DNA from: Klebsiella sp. RHBSTW-00484
Lineage (GTDB): Bacteria; Pseudomonadota; Gammaproteobacteria; Enterobacterales; Enterobacteriaceae
DNA: 64,000 nucleotides
Assembly (NCBI RefSeq): GCF_013705725.1
Contig: NZ_CP055481.1
Span: 1,922,001-1,986,000 of the forward strand
Direction of reading: 5' to 3'
Positions 1 to 9,740 of this stretch are shown here, one piece after another. A program made the position numbers and the translations under genes. The notes beneath the pieces are model-generated. The model saw only the letters and a list, made by a program, of their open reading frames with translations. It did not search any database and was not told the origin of the DNA. The number at the start of each line of letters is the position of its first letter. The first letter of the stretch is position 1.

Positions 1-671
1 ATCACCCGATTGGGGGACATATGGTGGCGCAGCATCGCTTTATACCAGCCTTGCAAATGCTGCTGAAAAATCCACTGCTCCTGGTTGGCGCACAGTAGAC
101 CAATATTCTGGTAGCCGCGGTGGATGAGCATCTCCGTGAGTTCGAACATCGCTGCGACGTTATCAATACCGATATTCATGTCGAGGGGGTCGGCGCGCAT
201 CGCACCCATTTCCATCACCGGAATTGAGGCGTTCTTCAGCCAATGGCGTACAGTATCGCTATGCTCAACGCTAAGCAGGATGGCGGCGGCGATATTGGAA
301 GCCAACAGGGTTTCCAGCAGTTTCTCTTCCTGCTCCAACCGGTGCAGTGACTCCGCCAGCATGATTTGATAGCCCGCAGGCTGTAAGACTTGCTGAAGTC
401 CGGCGAACATTGCTGAACATCCCGACTCAGCAAGATTTGGCACCACCATCGCTATTGTTCTTGAAGAGGCTGAAGCCAGCGCGCTGGCGGCAAGGTTGGG
501 CATATATCCCAGTTCCTGCACTGCCGCTTCAATTTTTTCACGCAGTTTATCGGAAACCTGCTCCGGCGTGCGCAGAGCACGGGAAACGGTCATCGTGCCC
601 ACACCAGCAAGCTGAGCAACATCGGCGATCGTCACTTTGCCGGTACTACGCCGTTTTCGGGTTAGAGACAT
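1..671 (-). CDS. LacI/GntR-family transcriptional repressor (partial, 3' end outside window)
   Basis: Reading leftward from an ATG at 669-671, the open frame runs off the window edge after about 223 codons. The start is a LacI-type helix-turn-helix (VTIADVAQLAGVGTMTVSR, residues about 13-31) and hinge (LGYMPNLAASALAS), followed by a periplasmic-binding-protein-like effector domain (IAMVVPNLAES...). Spacing and wording of these motifs are closest to gluconate repressor GntR among LacI-family proteins I know. It is divergent from the PTS/transketolase operon at 907-4887, and palindromic sites lie between them, so it very probably represses that operon and itself. The effector is unknown; a sugar acid or phosphorylated sugar from the PTS route is an inference. 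The C-terminal part of the effector domain is not in the window. Confidence 0.9.
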   Translation of the reverse strand, partial: MSLTRKRRSTGKVTIADVAQLAGVGTMTVSRALRTPEQVSDKLREKIEAAVQELGYMPNLAASALASASSRTIAMVVPNLAESGCSAMFAGLQQVLQPAGYQIMLAESLHRLEQEEKLLETLLASNIAAAILLSVEHSDTVRHWLKNASIPVMEMGAMRADPLDMNIGIDNVAAMFELTEMLIHRGYQNIGLLCANQEQWIFQQHLQGWYKAMLRHHMSPNRV

Positions 672-782
672 ACACATTCCTGTTGAACAGACGCTTTTTA
701 TCATCATCCATCACTTCACGTGTTTGGCAGTATACGCCTTAAATGCCTACTTTTTTTGCGTTTTCACATGATGATGATGAAT

Positions 783-796
783 TGATAGCGCTATCA
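783..796. promoter_or_regulatory. Palindromic LacI/GntR-type operator O1
   Basis: The sequence tgatagcgctatca is a perfect 14-bp palindrome with the central CG typical of LacI-family operators. It lies between the divergent repressor gene and PTS operon, about 110 bp from each start codon. Binding by the adjacent repressor is inferred. Confidence 0.75.
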
Positions 797-817
797 CAAA
801 TCTGAATGTTATCTGTT

Positions 818-829
818 GGTAGCGCTATC
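818..829. promoter_or_regulatory. Second LacI/GntR-type operator O2
   Basis: The sequence ggtagcgctatc shares the core tagcgcta with O1. It is an imperfect palindrome centred about 34 bp (roughly three helical turns) from O1, suggesting two repressor dimers on one face of the DNA. A further half-site-like ttggtagc lies near 855-862. Confidence 0.6.
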
Positions 830-906
830 TTTGTGATCGTTCTCGCAGTTAACTATTGGTAGCTTGAATAAAGTTTGCTCATCTTTTGCTGATAACGAGG
901 GACAAG

Positions 907-1350
907 ATGCTTAAAACATGGATCTCTGATGCAACCATTACGCTCCAGCAGGAAGTAGAAACCTGGCCGCAGGCGCTGGATATCTGCGCCAGGCCGTTGC
1001 TTGAATTCGGCGTCATCGCGCCTGAGTATGTGATGGAGATCGCTGAGCAACACCATAAACTGGGGCCGTATTATGTGCTGGCTCCGGGGTTGGCAATGCC
1101 GCATGCGCGGCCGGAAGATGGGGCGAAGGGCTTAGGTTTATCGCTACTGAAGCTGGAACAGGGCGTGTCATTTGGTTCTGAAGAGTTCGACCCGGTTGAT
1201 ATTATTATTATGCTTGCGGCACCGGATAAGCACAGCCACATCGAAATGATCTCCGCGCTGGCGGAATTATTTTCCAGTGATGAAGATATGGAAAAATTAC
1301 ATCAGGCGAAAACCCTGGAGGAGATAAAAACAATAATTGCACGATTCTGA
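907..1350 (+). CDS. PTS EIIA component, fructose/mannitol-type domain (ascorbate-like UlaC relative)
   Basis: Protein of 147 aa forming one cytoplasmic PTS EIIA type-2 domain. The phosphorylated histidine is most likely H66 in the motif AMPHARPEDG; the downstream VDIIIMLAAPDKHSHIEMI stretch is typical of the family. It accepts phosphate from HPr and passes it to the EIIB encoded next. I chose the ATG at 907, preceded by gaggga, over an in-frame TTG at 886. It is the first gene of a five-gene operon with IIB, IIC and the two transketolase halves. Family assignment is firm; the sugar is not identifiable from sequence. Confidence 0.9.
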   Translation: MLKTWISDATITLQQEVETWPQALDICARPLLEFGVIAPEYVMEIAEQHHKLGPYYVLAPGLAMPHARPEDGAKGLGLSLLKLEQGVSFGSEEFDPVDIIIMLAAPDKHSHIEMISALAELFSSDEDMEKLHQAKTLEEIKTIIARF

Positions 1351-1429
1351 GTTAATTCGATAATCCGATTTATAACCCATTACGCGCTAGCGTGATGCAG
1401 ACGAACTCTACCCAAAAAAGGTGATAATA

Positions 1430-1702
1430 ATGAAAATCATGGCAATTTGTGGTTCAGGCCTGGGCAGTAGTTTTATGGTTGAGATGAATATTAAAAAAGT
1501 GCTTAAAAAACTTGAAATAGAAGCTGAAGTGGAGCACTCCGATCTCTCATCGGCAACGCCGGGCGCGGCAGATTTATTTGTGATGGCAAAAGATATTGCC
1601 GCCAGCGCCAGCGTGCCGGAAAGCCAGCTGGTGGTGATCACCAACATCATCGACATTAATGAACTCGAAGCGCAACTGCGCGCGTGGTTCGCCAAACAAT
1701 AA
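1430..1702 (+). CDS. PTS EIIB component (ascorbate/SgaB-like)
   Basis: Protein of 90 aa with the EIIB phosphocysteine loop ICGSGLGSS at its N-terminus; the active cysteine is C7. It takes phosphate from EIIA and transfers it to the sugar as it crosses EIIC. Start at ATG 1430 with an AGGTG ribosome site six bases upstream; an in-frame GTG at 1421 overlaps that site and is less likely. It is followed after 20 bp by the EIIC gene. Confidence 0.9.
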   Translation: MKIMAICGSGLGSSFMVEMNIKKVLKKLEIEAEVEHSDLSSATPGAADLFVMAKDIAASASVPESQLVVITNIIDINELEAQLRAWFAKQ

Positions 1703-1722
1703 CTCTTTATAGCGAGGCGGAT

Positions 1723-3114
1723 ATGTTTATCCTTGAAACGCTGAATTTTGTTGTTGATATTCTCAAGGTACCCTCAGTTCTGGTCGGGTTAATTGCGCTA
1801 ATTGGTCTGGTAGCGCAAAAAAAATCTTTTTCCGATGTCGTGAAAGGAACGATAAAAACTATTCTGGGATTTATCGTTCTGGGTGGTGGTGCGACGGTAT
1901 TAGTTGGCTCGCTTAATCCGCTAGGGGGAATGTTTGAGCATGCCTTTAATATTCAGGGGATTATTCCTAATAACGAGGCGATTGTTTCTATTGCTCTGGA
2001 AAAATATGGTGCTTCAACCGCGCTGATTATGGCATTTGGGATGGTGGCAAATATTCTGGTCGCGCGCTTTACGCGTCTGAAATACATCTTCCTGACCGGG
2101 CATCACACCTTCTATATGGCCTGTATGATCGGCGTGATCCTCACCGTGGCGGGCTTCGAAGGCGTCGGACTCGTGTTTACCGGCTCGCTGATTCTCGGAC
2201 TGGTGATGGCGTTCTTCCCGGCGCTGGCGCAGCGCTATATGAAGCGGATTACCGGTACCGATGATATCGCTTTCGGCCACTTCGGCACGCTGGGCTATGT
2301 GCTCTCAGGCTGGATTGGCAGCGTCTGCGGCAAAGGCTCTCGCTCGACCGAAGAGATGAATCTGCCGAAGAACCTGAGCTTCCTGCGCGACAGCTCCATC
2401 TCCATTTCGCTGACCATGATGATTATCTATTTGATCATGGCGGTGAGTGCGGGGCGTGAGTATGTTGAAAGCACCTACAGCGGCGGCCAGAACTATCTGG
2501 TGTACGCCATCATTATGGCGATTACCTTCGCCGCCGGGGTGTTCATCATCCTGCAAGGGGTTCGTCTGATTCTGGCGGAAATTGTACCGGCTTTTACCGG
2601 CTTCTCGGAAAAGCTGGTGCCAAATGCGCGCCCTGCGCTGGACTGTCCGGTTGTTTACCCCTACGCGCCCAATGCCGTGCTGATTGGTTTCCTGTTTAGC
2701 TTCCTCGGTGGTCTGGTCGGGTTATTCCTCTGCGGGCAGTTTAAGTGGGTACTGATTTTGCCGGGCGTGGTGCCGCACTTCTTTACCGGTGCGACTGCCG
2801 GGGTGTTCGGCAATGCTACCGGTGGTCGTCGTGGAGCAATGATCGGTGCTTTTGCCAACGGTCTGCTGATCACCTTCCTGCCAGTGCTGCTGCTTCCGGT
2901 GCTGGGGGCGATTGGTTTTGCCAACACGACTTTCTCTGATGCGGACTTTGGCGCGGTAGGGATTGTGCTCGGTAACCTGGCGCGCTACCTGTCACCGATG
3001 GCAATTACGGGTCTTGTCGTGGCGTTGTTCGCACTGCTGGTGGCCTACAACATTTTTGCGAAAAAGAAATCTGCGGGCGGTAGCGCGCAGGAGAACAGCG
3101 GAGCCAAATCATGA
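1723..3114 (+). CDS. PTS EIIC permease, UlaA/SgaT ascorbate family
   Basis: Protein of 463 aa, almost entirely hydrophobic, with about ten or more membrane segments. The N-terminus (FVVDILKVPSVLVGLIALIG) and the motif LTGHHTFYMACM match the UlaA/SgaT type of EIIC, which moves L-ascorbate or related sugar acids across the inner membrane with coupled phosphorylation. Start at ATG 1723 preceded by gaggcgg. Its stop overlaps the start of the next gene (TGA within ATGA at 3111-3114), showing translational coupling to the transketolase genes. The substrate need not be ascorbate: no ulaDEF-type catabolic genes are beside it. Confidence 0.9.
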   Translation: MFILETLNFVVDILKVPSVLVGLIALIGLVAQKKSFSDVVKGTIKTILGFIVLGGGATVLVGSLNPLGGMFEHAFNIQGIIPNNEAIVSIALEKYGASTALIMAFGMVANILVARFTRLKYIFLTGHHTFYMACMIGVILTVAGFEGVGLVFTGSLILGLVMAFFPALAQRYMKRITGTDDIAFGHFGTLGYVLSGWIGSVCGKGSRSTEEMNLPKNLSFLRDSSISISLTMMIIYLIMAVSAGREYVESTYSGGQNYLVYAIIMAITFAAGVFIILQGVRLILAEIVPAFTGFSEKLVPNARPALDCPVVYPYAPNAVLIGFLFSFLGGLVGLFLCGQFKWVLILPGVVPHFFTGATAGVFGNATGGRRGAMIGAFANGLLITFLPVLLLPVLGAIGFANTTFSDADFGAVGIVLGNLARYLSPMAITGLVVALFALLVAYNIFAKKKSAGGSAQENSGAKS

Positions 3115-3941
3115 ATGTGAAAGAAGTGACCCAACTGGCGCGAGACATTCGCGTCGCCACCTTAAAATCGCTGACGAATCTGGGTTTTGGTCACTATGGC
3201 GGCAGTATGTCGGTGGTGGAAACGCTGGCGGTGTTATATGGCGCGGTAATGAAAATCGACCCCGCCGATCCGGACTGGCCGGAGCGCGATTACTTTGTAC
3301 TGTCGAAAGGTCATGCGGGCCCGGCGTTATACAGCACGTTAGCCATCAAGGGCTATTTCCCATTGGAAGAGCTAAGCACGCTCAACCATAACGGTACGCG
3401 ACTGCCCAGCCACCCGGACAGGCTGAAAACGCGCGGCGTCGATGCCACGACCGGATCGCTGGGGCAGGGGATTTCTATCGCTGGCGGCATGGCGTTGTCG
3501 CATAAGCTGGCGGGGCGCGCGAATCGCGTGTTCTGCATCGTCGGCGACGGCGAGCTGAATGAAGGCCAGTGCTGGGAAGCGTTCCAGTTTATCGCCCACC
3601 ATCGGCTGAATAATCTGACGGTGTTTGTTGACTGGAACAAGTTACAGCTGGACGGCACGCTGGACGAAATTATCTGCGCTTTCAATCTGGAAGATAAATT
3701 CCGCGCCTTTGGTTTTGATGTCGTCACGGTGAAAGGTGATGACATTTCCGGACTGCTGGCGGCGGTTCAGCCGCACCCACCTGCGGATGCACGTCCGCGA
3801 GTGGTGATCCTCGACAGCATTAAAGGGCAGGGCGTGCCGTACCTCGAGCAGCTCAGTAATAACCACCACCTGCGTCTGACGGATGAGATGAAAGAGGCGC
3901 TGAACGAGACGATTCGCCAACTGGAGGCCGCACATGATTAA
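3111..3941 (+). CDS. Transketolase, N-terminal (ThDP-binding) subunit of a split enzyme
   Basis: Protein of 276 aa equal to the N-terminal PP domain of transketolase. It shows GHAGPALYS and the thiamine-diphosphate motif GDGELNEGQCWEAFQFI ending in DWNKLQLDG. Transketolase moves two-carbon ketol units between sugar phosphates in the pentose phosphate pathway. Here the enzyme is encoded as two overlapping genes rather than one chain of about 660 aa. The ATG overlaps the permease stop, and its stop overlaps the next start by 8 bp. Location in a PTS operon suggests a role in breaking down the imported, phosphorylated product. Confidence 0.92.
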   Translation: MNVKEVTQLARDIRVATLKSLTNLGFGHYGGSMSVVETLAVLYGAVMKIDPADPDWPERDYFVLSKGHAGPALYSTLAIKGYFPLEELSTLNHNGTRLPSHPDRLKTRGVDATTGSLGQGISIAGGMALSHKLAGRANRVFCIVGDGELNEGQCWEAFQFIAHHRLNNLTVFVDWNKLQLDGTLDEIICAFNLEDKFRAFGFDVVTVKGDDISGLLAAVQPHPPADARPRVVILDSIKGQGVPYLEQLSNNHHLRLTDEMKEALNETIRQLEAAHD

Positions 3942-4887
3942 GGTTGCACCCGCAGGACAAAAAGATAGTGTGGAGATGCGCAAGGTCTACGCCAGATTCA
4001 TCACACAAGAGATTGAAGCGGGCAGCCCGATTATTGCCCTGGAAGCTGACTTGATGAGCTCAATGGCGATGGACGGTGTGGCGCGGGAGTATCCGCAGCA
4101 TGTGATCAACTGCGGCATTATGGAAGCTAACGTGATTGGCACCGCTGCCGGGCTGGCGTTGACCGGACGCAAGCCATTTGTTCATACCTTTACCGCCTTC
4201 GCCAGCCGTCGCTGCTTTGACCAACTGTTTATGTCGCTGGATTATCAGCGCAATAACGTCAAAGTGATCGCCTCGGATGCCGGTATTACCGCCTGCCATA
4301 ATGGCGGAACCCACATGTCGTTTGAGGATATGGGCATTGTGCGTGGCCTGGCGCACTCGGTGGTGCTGGAGGTGACCGATGCAGTAATGTTCGACGATAT
4401 CCTGCGCCAGCTTATCGATCTCGACGGTTTCTACTGGGTGCGCACGATCCGTAAACAGGCGCCAAGCGTGTATGCGGCGGGCTCAACATTTACCATCGGC
4501 AAGGGTAACGTGCTGCGCGAAGGTGAGGATATCACACTGATCGCCAACGGCATTATGGTTGCAGAAGCGCTGGAGGCGGCGCGCCAGCTCGAACAGGAAG
4601 GGGTCAGCGCGGCAGTGATTGATATGTTTACCTTGAAGCCTATCGATCGCATGCTGGTGAAAAACTATGCTGAAAAAACTGGGCGTATCGTCACCTGTGA
4701 AAACCACAGTATTCATAATGGCCTGGGATCGGCGGTGGCGGAGGTATTGGTGGAAACCTGTCCGGTACCGATGCGTCGCGTGGGAGTGAAAGAACGCTAT
4801 GGTCAGGTGGGAACGCAGGACTTTTTGCAGAAGGAGTATGGCCTGACGGCGCATGATATTGTCTCGGCGGCGCGAGAGCTGCTGTAA
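3934..4887 (+). CDS. Transketolase, C-terminal (Pyr plus C) subunit of a split enzyme
   Basis: Protein of 317 aa covering the pyrimidine-binding domain (VINCGIMEANVIGTAAGLAL, HTFTAFASRRCFDQ) and the C-terminal transketolase domain (VIDMFTLKPID). It completes the active site formed with the product of the gene at 3111; the family glutamate that activates ThDP should be the E in CGIMEAN. The ATG at 3934 lies inside the end of the N-subunit gene, so the two are probably made in equal amounts. A strong terminator follows directly. A closely similar arrangement is known in Salmonella beside pta (STM2340-2344 region), recalled from knowledge rather than searched. Confidence 0.92.
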   Translation: MIKVAPAGQKDSVEMRKVYARFITQEIEAGSPIIALEADLMSSMAMDGVAREYPQHVINCGIMEANVIGTAAGLALTGRKPFVHTFTAFASRRCFDQLFMSLDYQRNNVKVIASDAGITACHNGGTHMSFEDMGIVRGLAHSVVLEVTDAVMFDDILRQLIDLDGFYWVRTIRKQAPSVYAAGSTFTIGKGNVLREGEDITLIANGIMVAEALEAARQLEQEGVSAAVIDMFTLKPIDRMLVKNYAEKTGRIVTCENHSIHNGLGSAVAEVLVETCPVPMRRVGVKERYGQVGTQDFLQKEYGLTAHDIVSAARELL

Positions 4888-4889
4888 AT

Positions 4890-4917
4890 AAAAAGGCGAC
4901 CAAACGGTCGCCTTTTT
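4890..4917 (+). terminator. Rho-independent terminator of the PTS/transketolase operon
   Basis: The stem aaaaggcgacc / ggtcgcctttt with loop aaac is followed by a T-run. It starts three bases after the stop at 4887 and lies between this operon and the convergent pta gene, so it may serve both. Confidence 0.9.
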
Positions 4918-4933
4918 TCATGCCGGTGACAGA

Positions 4934-7078
4934 TTATGCTTGCTGCTGAGACGACTGAATCGCGGTCAGAGCGATGGTGTAGACGATATCGTCTACCAGC
5001 GCGCCACGGGACAGGTCGTTCACTGGCTTACGCATACCCTGCAGCATTGGTCCGATGGAGATCAGGTCGGCAGAACGCTGTACGGCTTTATAAGTGGTGT
5101 TACCGGTGTTCAGGTCCGGGAAGATGAACACGGTAGCGCGACCGGCAACCGGAGAGTTCGGCGCTTTGGATTTCGCAACGTCAGCCATTACCGCGGCGTC
5201 GTACTGCAGCGGGCCGTCGATCATCAGGTCAGGACGTTTTTCCTGCGCCAGACGAGTCGCTTCGCGTACTTTCTCTACATCGCTGCCTGCGCCAGAGGTG
5301 CCGGTGGAGTAGGAGAGCATCGCAACGCGCGGTTCGATACCGAAAGCAGTTGCAGAGTCTGCAGACTGAATGGCGATTTCAGCCAACTGTTCAGCCGTCG
5401 GATCCGGGTTGATCGCGCAGTCGCCGTAAACGTAAACCTGTTCTGGCAGCAGCATGAAGAACACGGAAGAAACCAGCGAGCTGCCTGGTGCAGTTTTGAT
5501 CAGCTGCAGCGGCGGACGGATGGTGTTCGCAGTGGTATGAACCGCACCGGAAACCAGACCGTCAACATCGTCTTGTTCCAGCATCAGGGTGCCGAGAACC
5601 ACGTTGTCTTCCAGCTGTTCGCGGGCGACGGTTTCGGTCATCCCTTTGCTTTTACGCAGTTCGACCAGACGAGCAACGTAGCTTTCGCGAACCACTTCTG
5701 GATCAACGATTTCAACACCCGTGCCCAGCTCAACGCCCTGCGATGCCGCAACGCGGATGATCTCATCCGGGTTACCCAGCAGCACGCAGGTGGCGATACC
5801 GCGTTCAGCACAGATAGCGGCAGCTTTAACGGTACGCGGTTCGTCACCTTCCGGCAGAACAACGCGTTTGCCGGCTTTACGCGCCAGCTCGGTGAGCTGA
5901 TAGCGGAAGGCAGGCGGAGAGAGGCGACGGCTGCGCTCGGAAGTGGCGGTCAGGGATTCAATCCAGTCAGCGTTGATGTAGTTAGCAACGTATTCCTGAA
6001 CTTTCTCGATGCGCGCGTGATCGTCAGCCGGGACTTCGAGGTTAAAGCTCTGCAGGCTGAGAGAGGTCTGCCAGGTGTTGGTGTTAACCATGAATACCGG
6101 CAGGCCGGTCGCAAATGCACGTTCGCACAGCTTGCTTACACGAGGGTCCATTTCATAGGCCCCGGTCAGCAGGATAGCGCCGATTTCTACGCCGTTCATC
6201 GCTGCCAGACAGGCTGCAACCAGCACGTCAGGGCGGTCTGCGGAGGTGACCAGCAGAGAACCGGCACGGAAGTGTTCCAGCATATGCGGGATGCTACGTG
6301 CGCAGAAGGTCACAGACTTCACGCGGCGAGTATTGATGTCGCCTTCGTTGATGATGGTGGCGTTCAGGTGATGCGCCATATCAATCGCACGAGTGGCAAT
6401 CAGATCGAAGCTCCACGGCACTGCGCCAAGAACCGGTAGCGGGCTACCGTTTTGCAGCAGAACCGGGTCAATTTTCACGACTTTCGCTTTGGAAGAGTCA
6501 TCGAAAATTTCGGACAGGTCCGGGCGGGTGCGACCCTGCTCATCAACCGGAGCGTTCAGCTTGTTGACGATAACGCCGGTAATGCTGGTGTTTTTCGCGC
6601 CGCCGAAGCTGCTGCGAGTCAGTTCCATGCGTTCTTTCAGCTGTTCCGGAGTATCGGTGCCCTGAGACATCACGAAGACGATTTCCGCGTTCAGCGTTTT
6701 AGCAATTTCGTAGTTCAGCGACTGGGCAAACTGATGTTTGCGGGTCGGCACCAGGCCTTCAACCAGCACGACTTCAGCATCCTGAGCATTAGCATGGTAG
6801 TTGGCGATGATCTCTTCCATCAGCACGTCTTTCTGGTTGCTGGAAAGCAGCGACTCAACGTGGCTCATTTTTAACGGTTCTGCGGCCGGAAGGTCGGAGT
6901 TCGCGCGAATGATGGTAGTGGTCTGGTCTGGTGCATCGCCACCAGCACGCGGCTGGGCGATAGGTTTAAAGACGCTCAGACGAACGCCTTTACGTTCCAT
7001 AGCACGGATAACGCCGAGGCTGACGCTGGTCAGGCCTACGCTGGTTCCGGTAGGGATCAACATGATTGTACGGGACAC
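4934..7078 (-). CDS. pta: Phosphate acetyltransferase (long, multidomain form)
   Basis: Protein of 714 aa that interconverts acetyl-CoA and acetyl phosphate, the first step of acetate overflow. Domain order: N-terminal dethiobiotin-synthetase-like P-loop region ([18 protein letters not shown]), a central DRTGG domain (about 220-330), and a C-terminal PTA_PTB catalytic domain (about 390-710). The start is a GTG at 7076-7078 ([11 protein letters not shown]), which gives the same 714-residue length as E. coli Pta and has agagga upstream; longer in-frame starts lack this support. It lies downstream of ackA on the same strand, 76 bp apart, with a hairpin between them. Confidence 0.97.
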   Translation of the reverse strand: MSRTIMLIPTGTSVGLTSVSLGVIRAMERKGVRLSVFKPIAQPRAGGDAPDQTTTIIRANSDLPAAEPLKMSHVESLLSSNQKDVLMEEIIANYHANAQDAEVVLVEGLVPTRKHQFAQSLNYEIAKTLNAEIVFVMSQGTDTPEQLKERMELTRSSFGGAKNTSITGVIVNKLNAPVDEQGRTRPDLSEIFDDSSKAKVVKIDPVLLQNGSPLPVLGAVPWSFDLIATRAIDMAHHLNATIINEGDINTRRVKSVTFCARSIPHMLEHFRAGSLLVTSADRPDVLVAACLAAMNGVEIGAILLTGAYEMDPRVSKLCERAFATGLPVFMVNTNTWQTSLSLQSFNLEVPADDHARIEKVQEYVANYINADWIESLTATSERSRRLSPPAFRYQLTELARKAGKRVVLPEGDEPRTVKAAAICAERGIATCVLLGNPDEIIRVAASQGVELGTGVEIVDPEVVRESYVARLVELRKSKGMTETVAREQLEDNVVLGTLMLEQDDVDGLVSGAVHTTANTIRPPLQLIKTAPGSSLVSSVFFMLLPEQVYVYGDCAINPDPTAEQLAEIAIQSADSATAFGIEPRVAMLSYSTGTSGAGSDVEKVREATRLAQEKRPDLMIDGPLQYDAAVMADVAKSKAPNSPVAGRATVFIFPDLNTGNTTYKAVQRSADLISIGPMLQGMRKPVNDLSRGALVDDIVYTIALTAIQSSQQQA

Positions 7079-7126
7079 GATATATCCTCTTTCGTTACCG
7101 CCAGTATCGGGCGGGATACAAAACAG

Positions 7127-7149
7127 CACCGCCAGCTAGGCTGGCGGTG
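7127..7149 (-). repeat. Hairpin between ackA and pta
   Basis: A perfect 9-bp stem caccgccag / ctggcggtg surrounds loop ctagg, just after the ackA stop and before the pta ribosome site. No T-run follows on the minus strand, so it is more likely a stabilising or partly attenuating mRNA structure than a strong terminator. Confidence 0.65.
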
Positions 7150-7154
7150 TGGAA

Positions 7155-8357
7155 TCAAGCGGTCAGACGGTTGGCGTCTTGCGCGATGACCAGCTCTTCG
7201 TTGGTCGGAATGACGACAGCCGGGCGGGTGCCTTCTTTGTTGATGAAGCCAGACTTGCCGAAACGGGCAGCCAGGTTGCGTTCGTGATCAACTTCGAAGC
7301 CCAGAACGCCCAGTTTGCCCAGGGATAGCTCGCGAACCATAGCCGCGTTCTCACCGATACCACCGGTGAACACAACTGCGTCCAGACGACCGTCCATCAG
7401 CGCGGTATAGGAACCGATGTATTTTGCCAGGCGATGGCAGTAAACGTCCATTGCACGTTTAGCATCTGCTTTTTCTTTGTAGTTGTCTTCAACATAGCGG
7501 CAGTCGCTGGTCACTTCGGTCAGACCGAGCAGACCGGACTCTTTGGTCAGCATTTTGTTGATAGCGTCTACGCTCATGCCAAGGGCATCGTGCAGATGGA
7601 AAATGATTGCTGGATCGATGTCACCAGAACGGGTGCCCATGACCAGACCTTCCAGCGGGGTCAGCCCCATAGAAGTATCAACGCATTTACCGTTGCGGAT
7701 AGCAGAAACGGAACCACCATTGCCCAGGTGGCAGGTGATGATGTTCAGTTCTTCAACCGGTTTGTTCAGAACCTTAGCGGCTTCCTGAGTCACATAGAAG
7801 TGGCTGGTGCCGTGCGCGCCGTAGCGACGTACGCCGTGCTCTTTGTACAGGCTGTACGGCAGGGCATAAAGGTAAGATTCTTCCGGCATGGTCTGATGGA
7901 ACGCGGTGTCAAACACGGCAACGTTCTTGTCTTTCAGATGCGGGAAGGATTTCAGTGCTTCTGCGATACCGATCAGGTGCGCCGGGTTGTGCAGCGGAGC
8001 GAAAGATGCGGAATCTTTGATACCCTGGATGACGGAGTCATCAATCACTACGGAGCTGGTGTATTTCTCGCCGCCGTGAACGATACGATGGCCAATAGAG
8101 GTTATCTGAGCGGACAGTTCTGGTTTTTGTGCCAGAATAGTGTTAACGATAAAGTTAAGTGCTTCACTGTGAGCAGCGCCCGCGCCTAATTCGGCTTCTT
8201 GCTTGCTGCCGTCCATTTTCCATTTGATACGGGCTTCCGGAAGATGGAAACATTCAGCTAAACCGGACAGGTATTCGTCACCGTTTAGGGCATCAAGGAT
8301 AGCGAATTTCAGAGAGGAGCTACCGCAGTTCAGAACCAGTACTAACTTACTCGACAT
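7155..8357 (-). CDS. ackA: Acetate kinase
   Basis: Protein of 400 aa that converts acetyl phosphate and ADP to acetate and ATP. It shows the ASKHA-fold phosphate loop [10 protein letters not shown] at the N-terminus, RIVHGGEKY (about 90-100), the catalytic-histidine region [10 protein letters not shown] (about 175-185), CHLGNGGS and FTGGIGENA. Length equals the E. coli enzyme. It is the first gene of the ackA-pta unit, transcribed leftward from the intergenic region at 8358-8692. Acetyl phosphate made by this pair also feeds response-regulator phosphorylation and protein acetylation. Confidence 0.98.
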   Translation of the reverse strand: MSSKLVLVLNCGSSSLKFAILDALNGDEYLSGLAECFHLPEARIKWKMDGSKQEAELGAGAAHSEALNFIVNTILAQKPELSAQITSIGHRIVHGGEKYTSSVVIDDSVIQGIKDSASFAPLHNPAHLIGIAEALKSFPHLKDKNVAVFDTAFHQTMPEESYLYALPYSLYKEHGVRRYGAHGTSHFYVTQEAAKVLNKPVEELNIITCHLGNGGSVSAIRNGKCVDTSMGLTPLEGLVMGTRSGDIDPAIIFHLHDALGMSVDAINKMLTKESGLLGLTEVTSDCRYVEDNYKEKADAKRAMDVYCHRLAKYIGSYTALMDGRLDAVVFTGGIGENAAMVRELSLGKLGVLGFEVDHERNLAARFGKSGFINKEGTRPAVVIPTNEELVIAQDANRLTA

Positions 8358-8692
8358 GGAAGTACCTTTTATGATACGTGGCTAAAAAAACGTCAGTGTG
8401 TCACAAAGCGTAGCGCAGGATGACATCGACATTTATGATTAACATCATGCCTTGAACGTTTTTGGGCATGATGGGAGAAGTACATTTGATTTTATGCCAT
8501 TTTGCCTAATTTTCAGCTAATGGCAGAATATGCGATAATTTGACTAATCTGGTAAAAGGGTCTAACTGCCCTTCAGGTCGGCACAGAATACCTGATTGCG
8601 TAACCATTGCCAAAATCTTTTGAACGTTGTCATGCACAGTTGGTGTTTTGCACGAATTTTTTAAGTTTTATATGTAAAGTTGAGGTAAAGCC
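8358..8692. promoter_or_regulatory. ackA / yfbV divergent intergenic region
   Basis: This 335-bp non-coding stretch separates leftward ackA from rightward yfbV and must hold both promoters. It is AT-rich in the middle (about 8400-8560). I see no convincing terminator, RNA gene or small frame with a ribosome site. I could not assign exact -10/-35 boxes or an FNR/ArcA site with confidence. Confidence 0.5.
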
Positions 8693-9148
8693 ATGTCCAG
8701 TCCCGAGAATCGCCCCGTTAGCTTTTTTGGCTTGTTTCGCCATGGGCAGCACTACGCAAAGACCTGGCCTCTGGATAAACGTCTCGCTCCGGTATTTATC
8801 GAAAACCGCATTATTCGCGCCACCCACTATGCGATTCGCATTATGCCGCCAGTCGCTATCTTCACACTGTGCTGGCAAATCGCCCTTGGCGGGCAATTAG
8901 GTCCAGCTGTCGCCACGGCGCTGTTTGCGCTGAGCCTGCCGATGCAAGGTTTATGGTGGCTGGGGAAACGTTCAGTTACGCCGCTGCCGCCATCGGTGCT
9001 GAATTGGTTTTATGAAGTTCGCGGTAAACTGCAGGAGGCGGGGCAGGCGCTGGCACCGGTTGACGGCAAGCCCGATTACCAGGCTTTAGCTGACACGCTT
9101 AAGCGCGCCTTCAAACAACTGGATAAAACTTTCCTGGATGATTTGTAA
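8693..9148 (+). CDS. yfbV: UPF0208 inner-membrane protein YfbV
   Basis: Protein of 151 aa matching the UPF0208 family by its N-terminus ([20 protein letters not shown]) and by its place beside ackA. Two hydrophobic segments at about 45-65 and 70-90 predict a membrane hairpin with both long tails on the same side. In E. coli this protein has been linked to insulating the Ter macrodomain; that role is from the family, not visible here. It is monocistronic, ending at a strong terminator. Confidence 0.93.
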   Translation: MSSPENRPVSFFGLFRHGQHYAKTWPLDKRLAPVFIENRIIRATHYAIRIMPPVAIFTLCWQIALGGQLGPAVATALFALSLPMQGLWWLGKRSVTPLPPSVLNWFYEVRGKLQEAGQALAPVDGKPDYQALADTLKRAFKQLDKTFLDDL

Positions 9149-9170
9149 TTGCATCAGGAAAACGCATATA

Positions 9171-9729
<559 letters not shown>

Positions 9730-9740
9730 TGGAGGTTCCC

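Noticed and set aside
4940..6439. 499-codon open frame antisense to pta
   Set aside because: It mirrors the codon pattern of pta, has no ribosome site or recognisable domain, and pta is certain.
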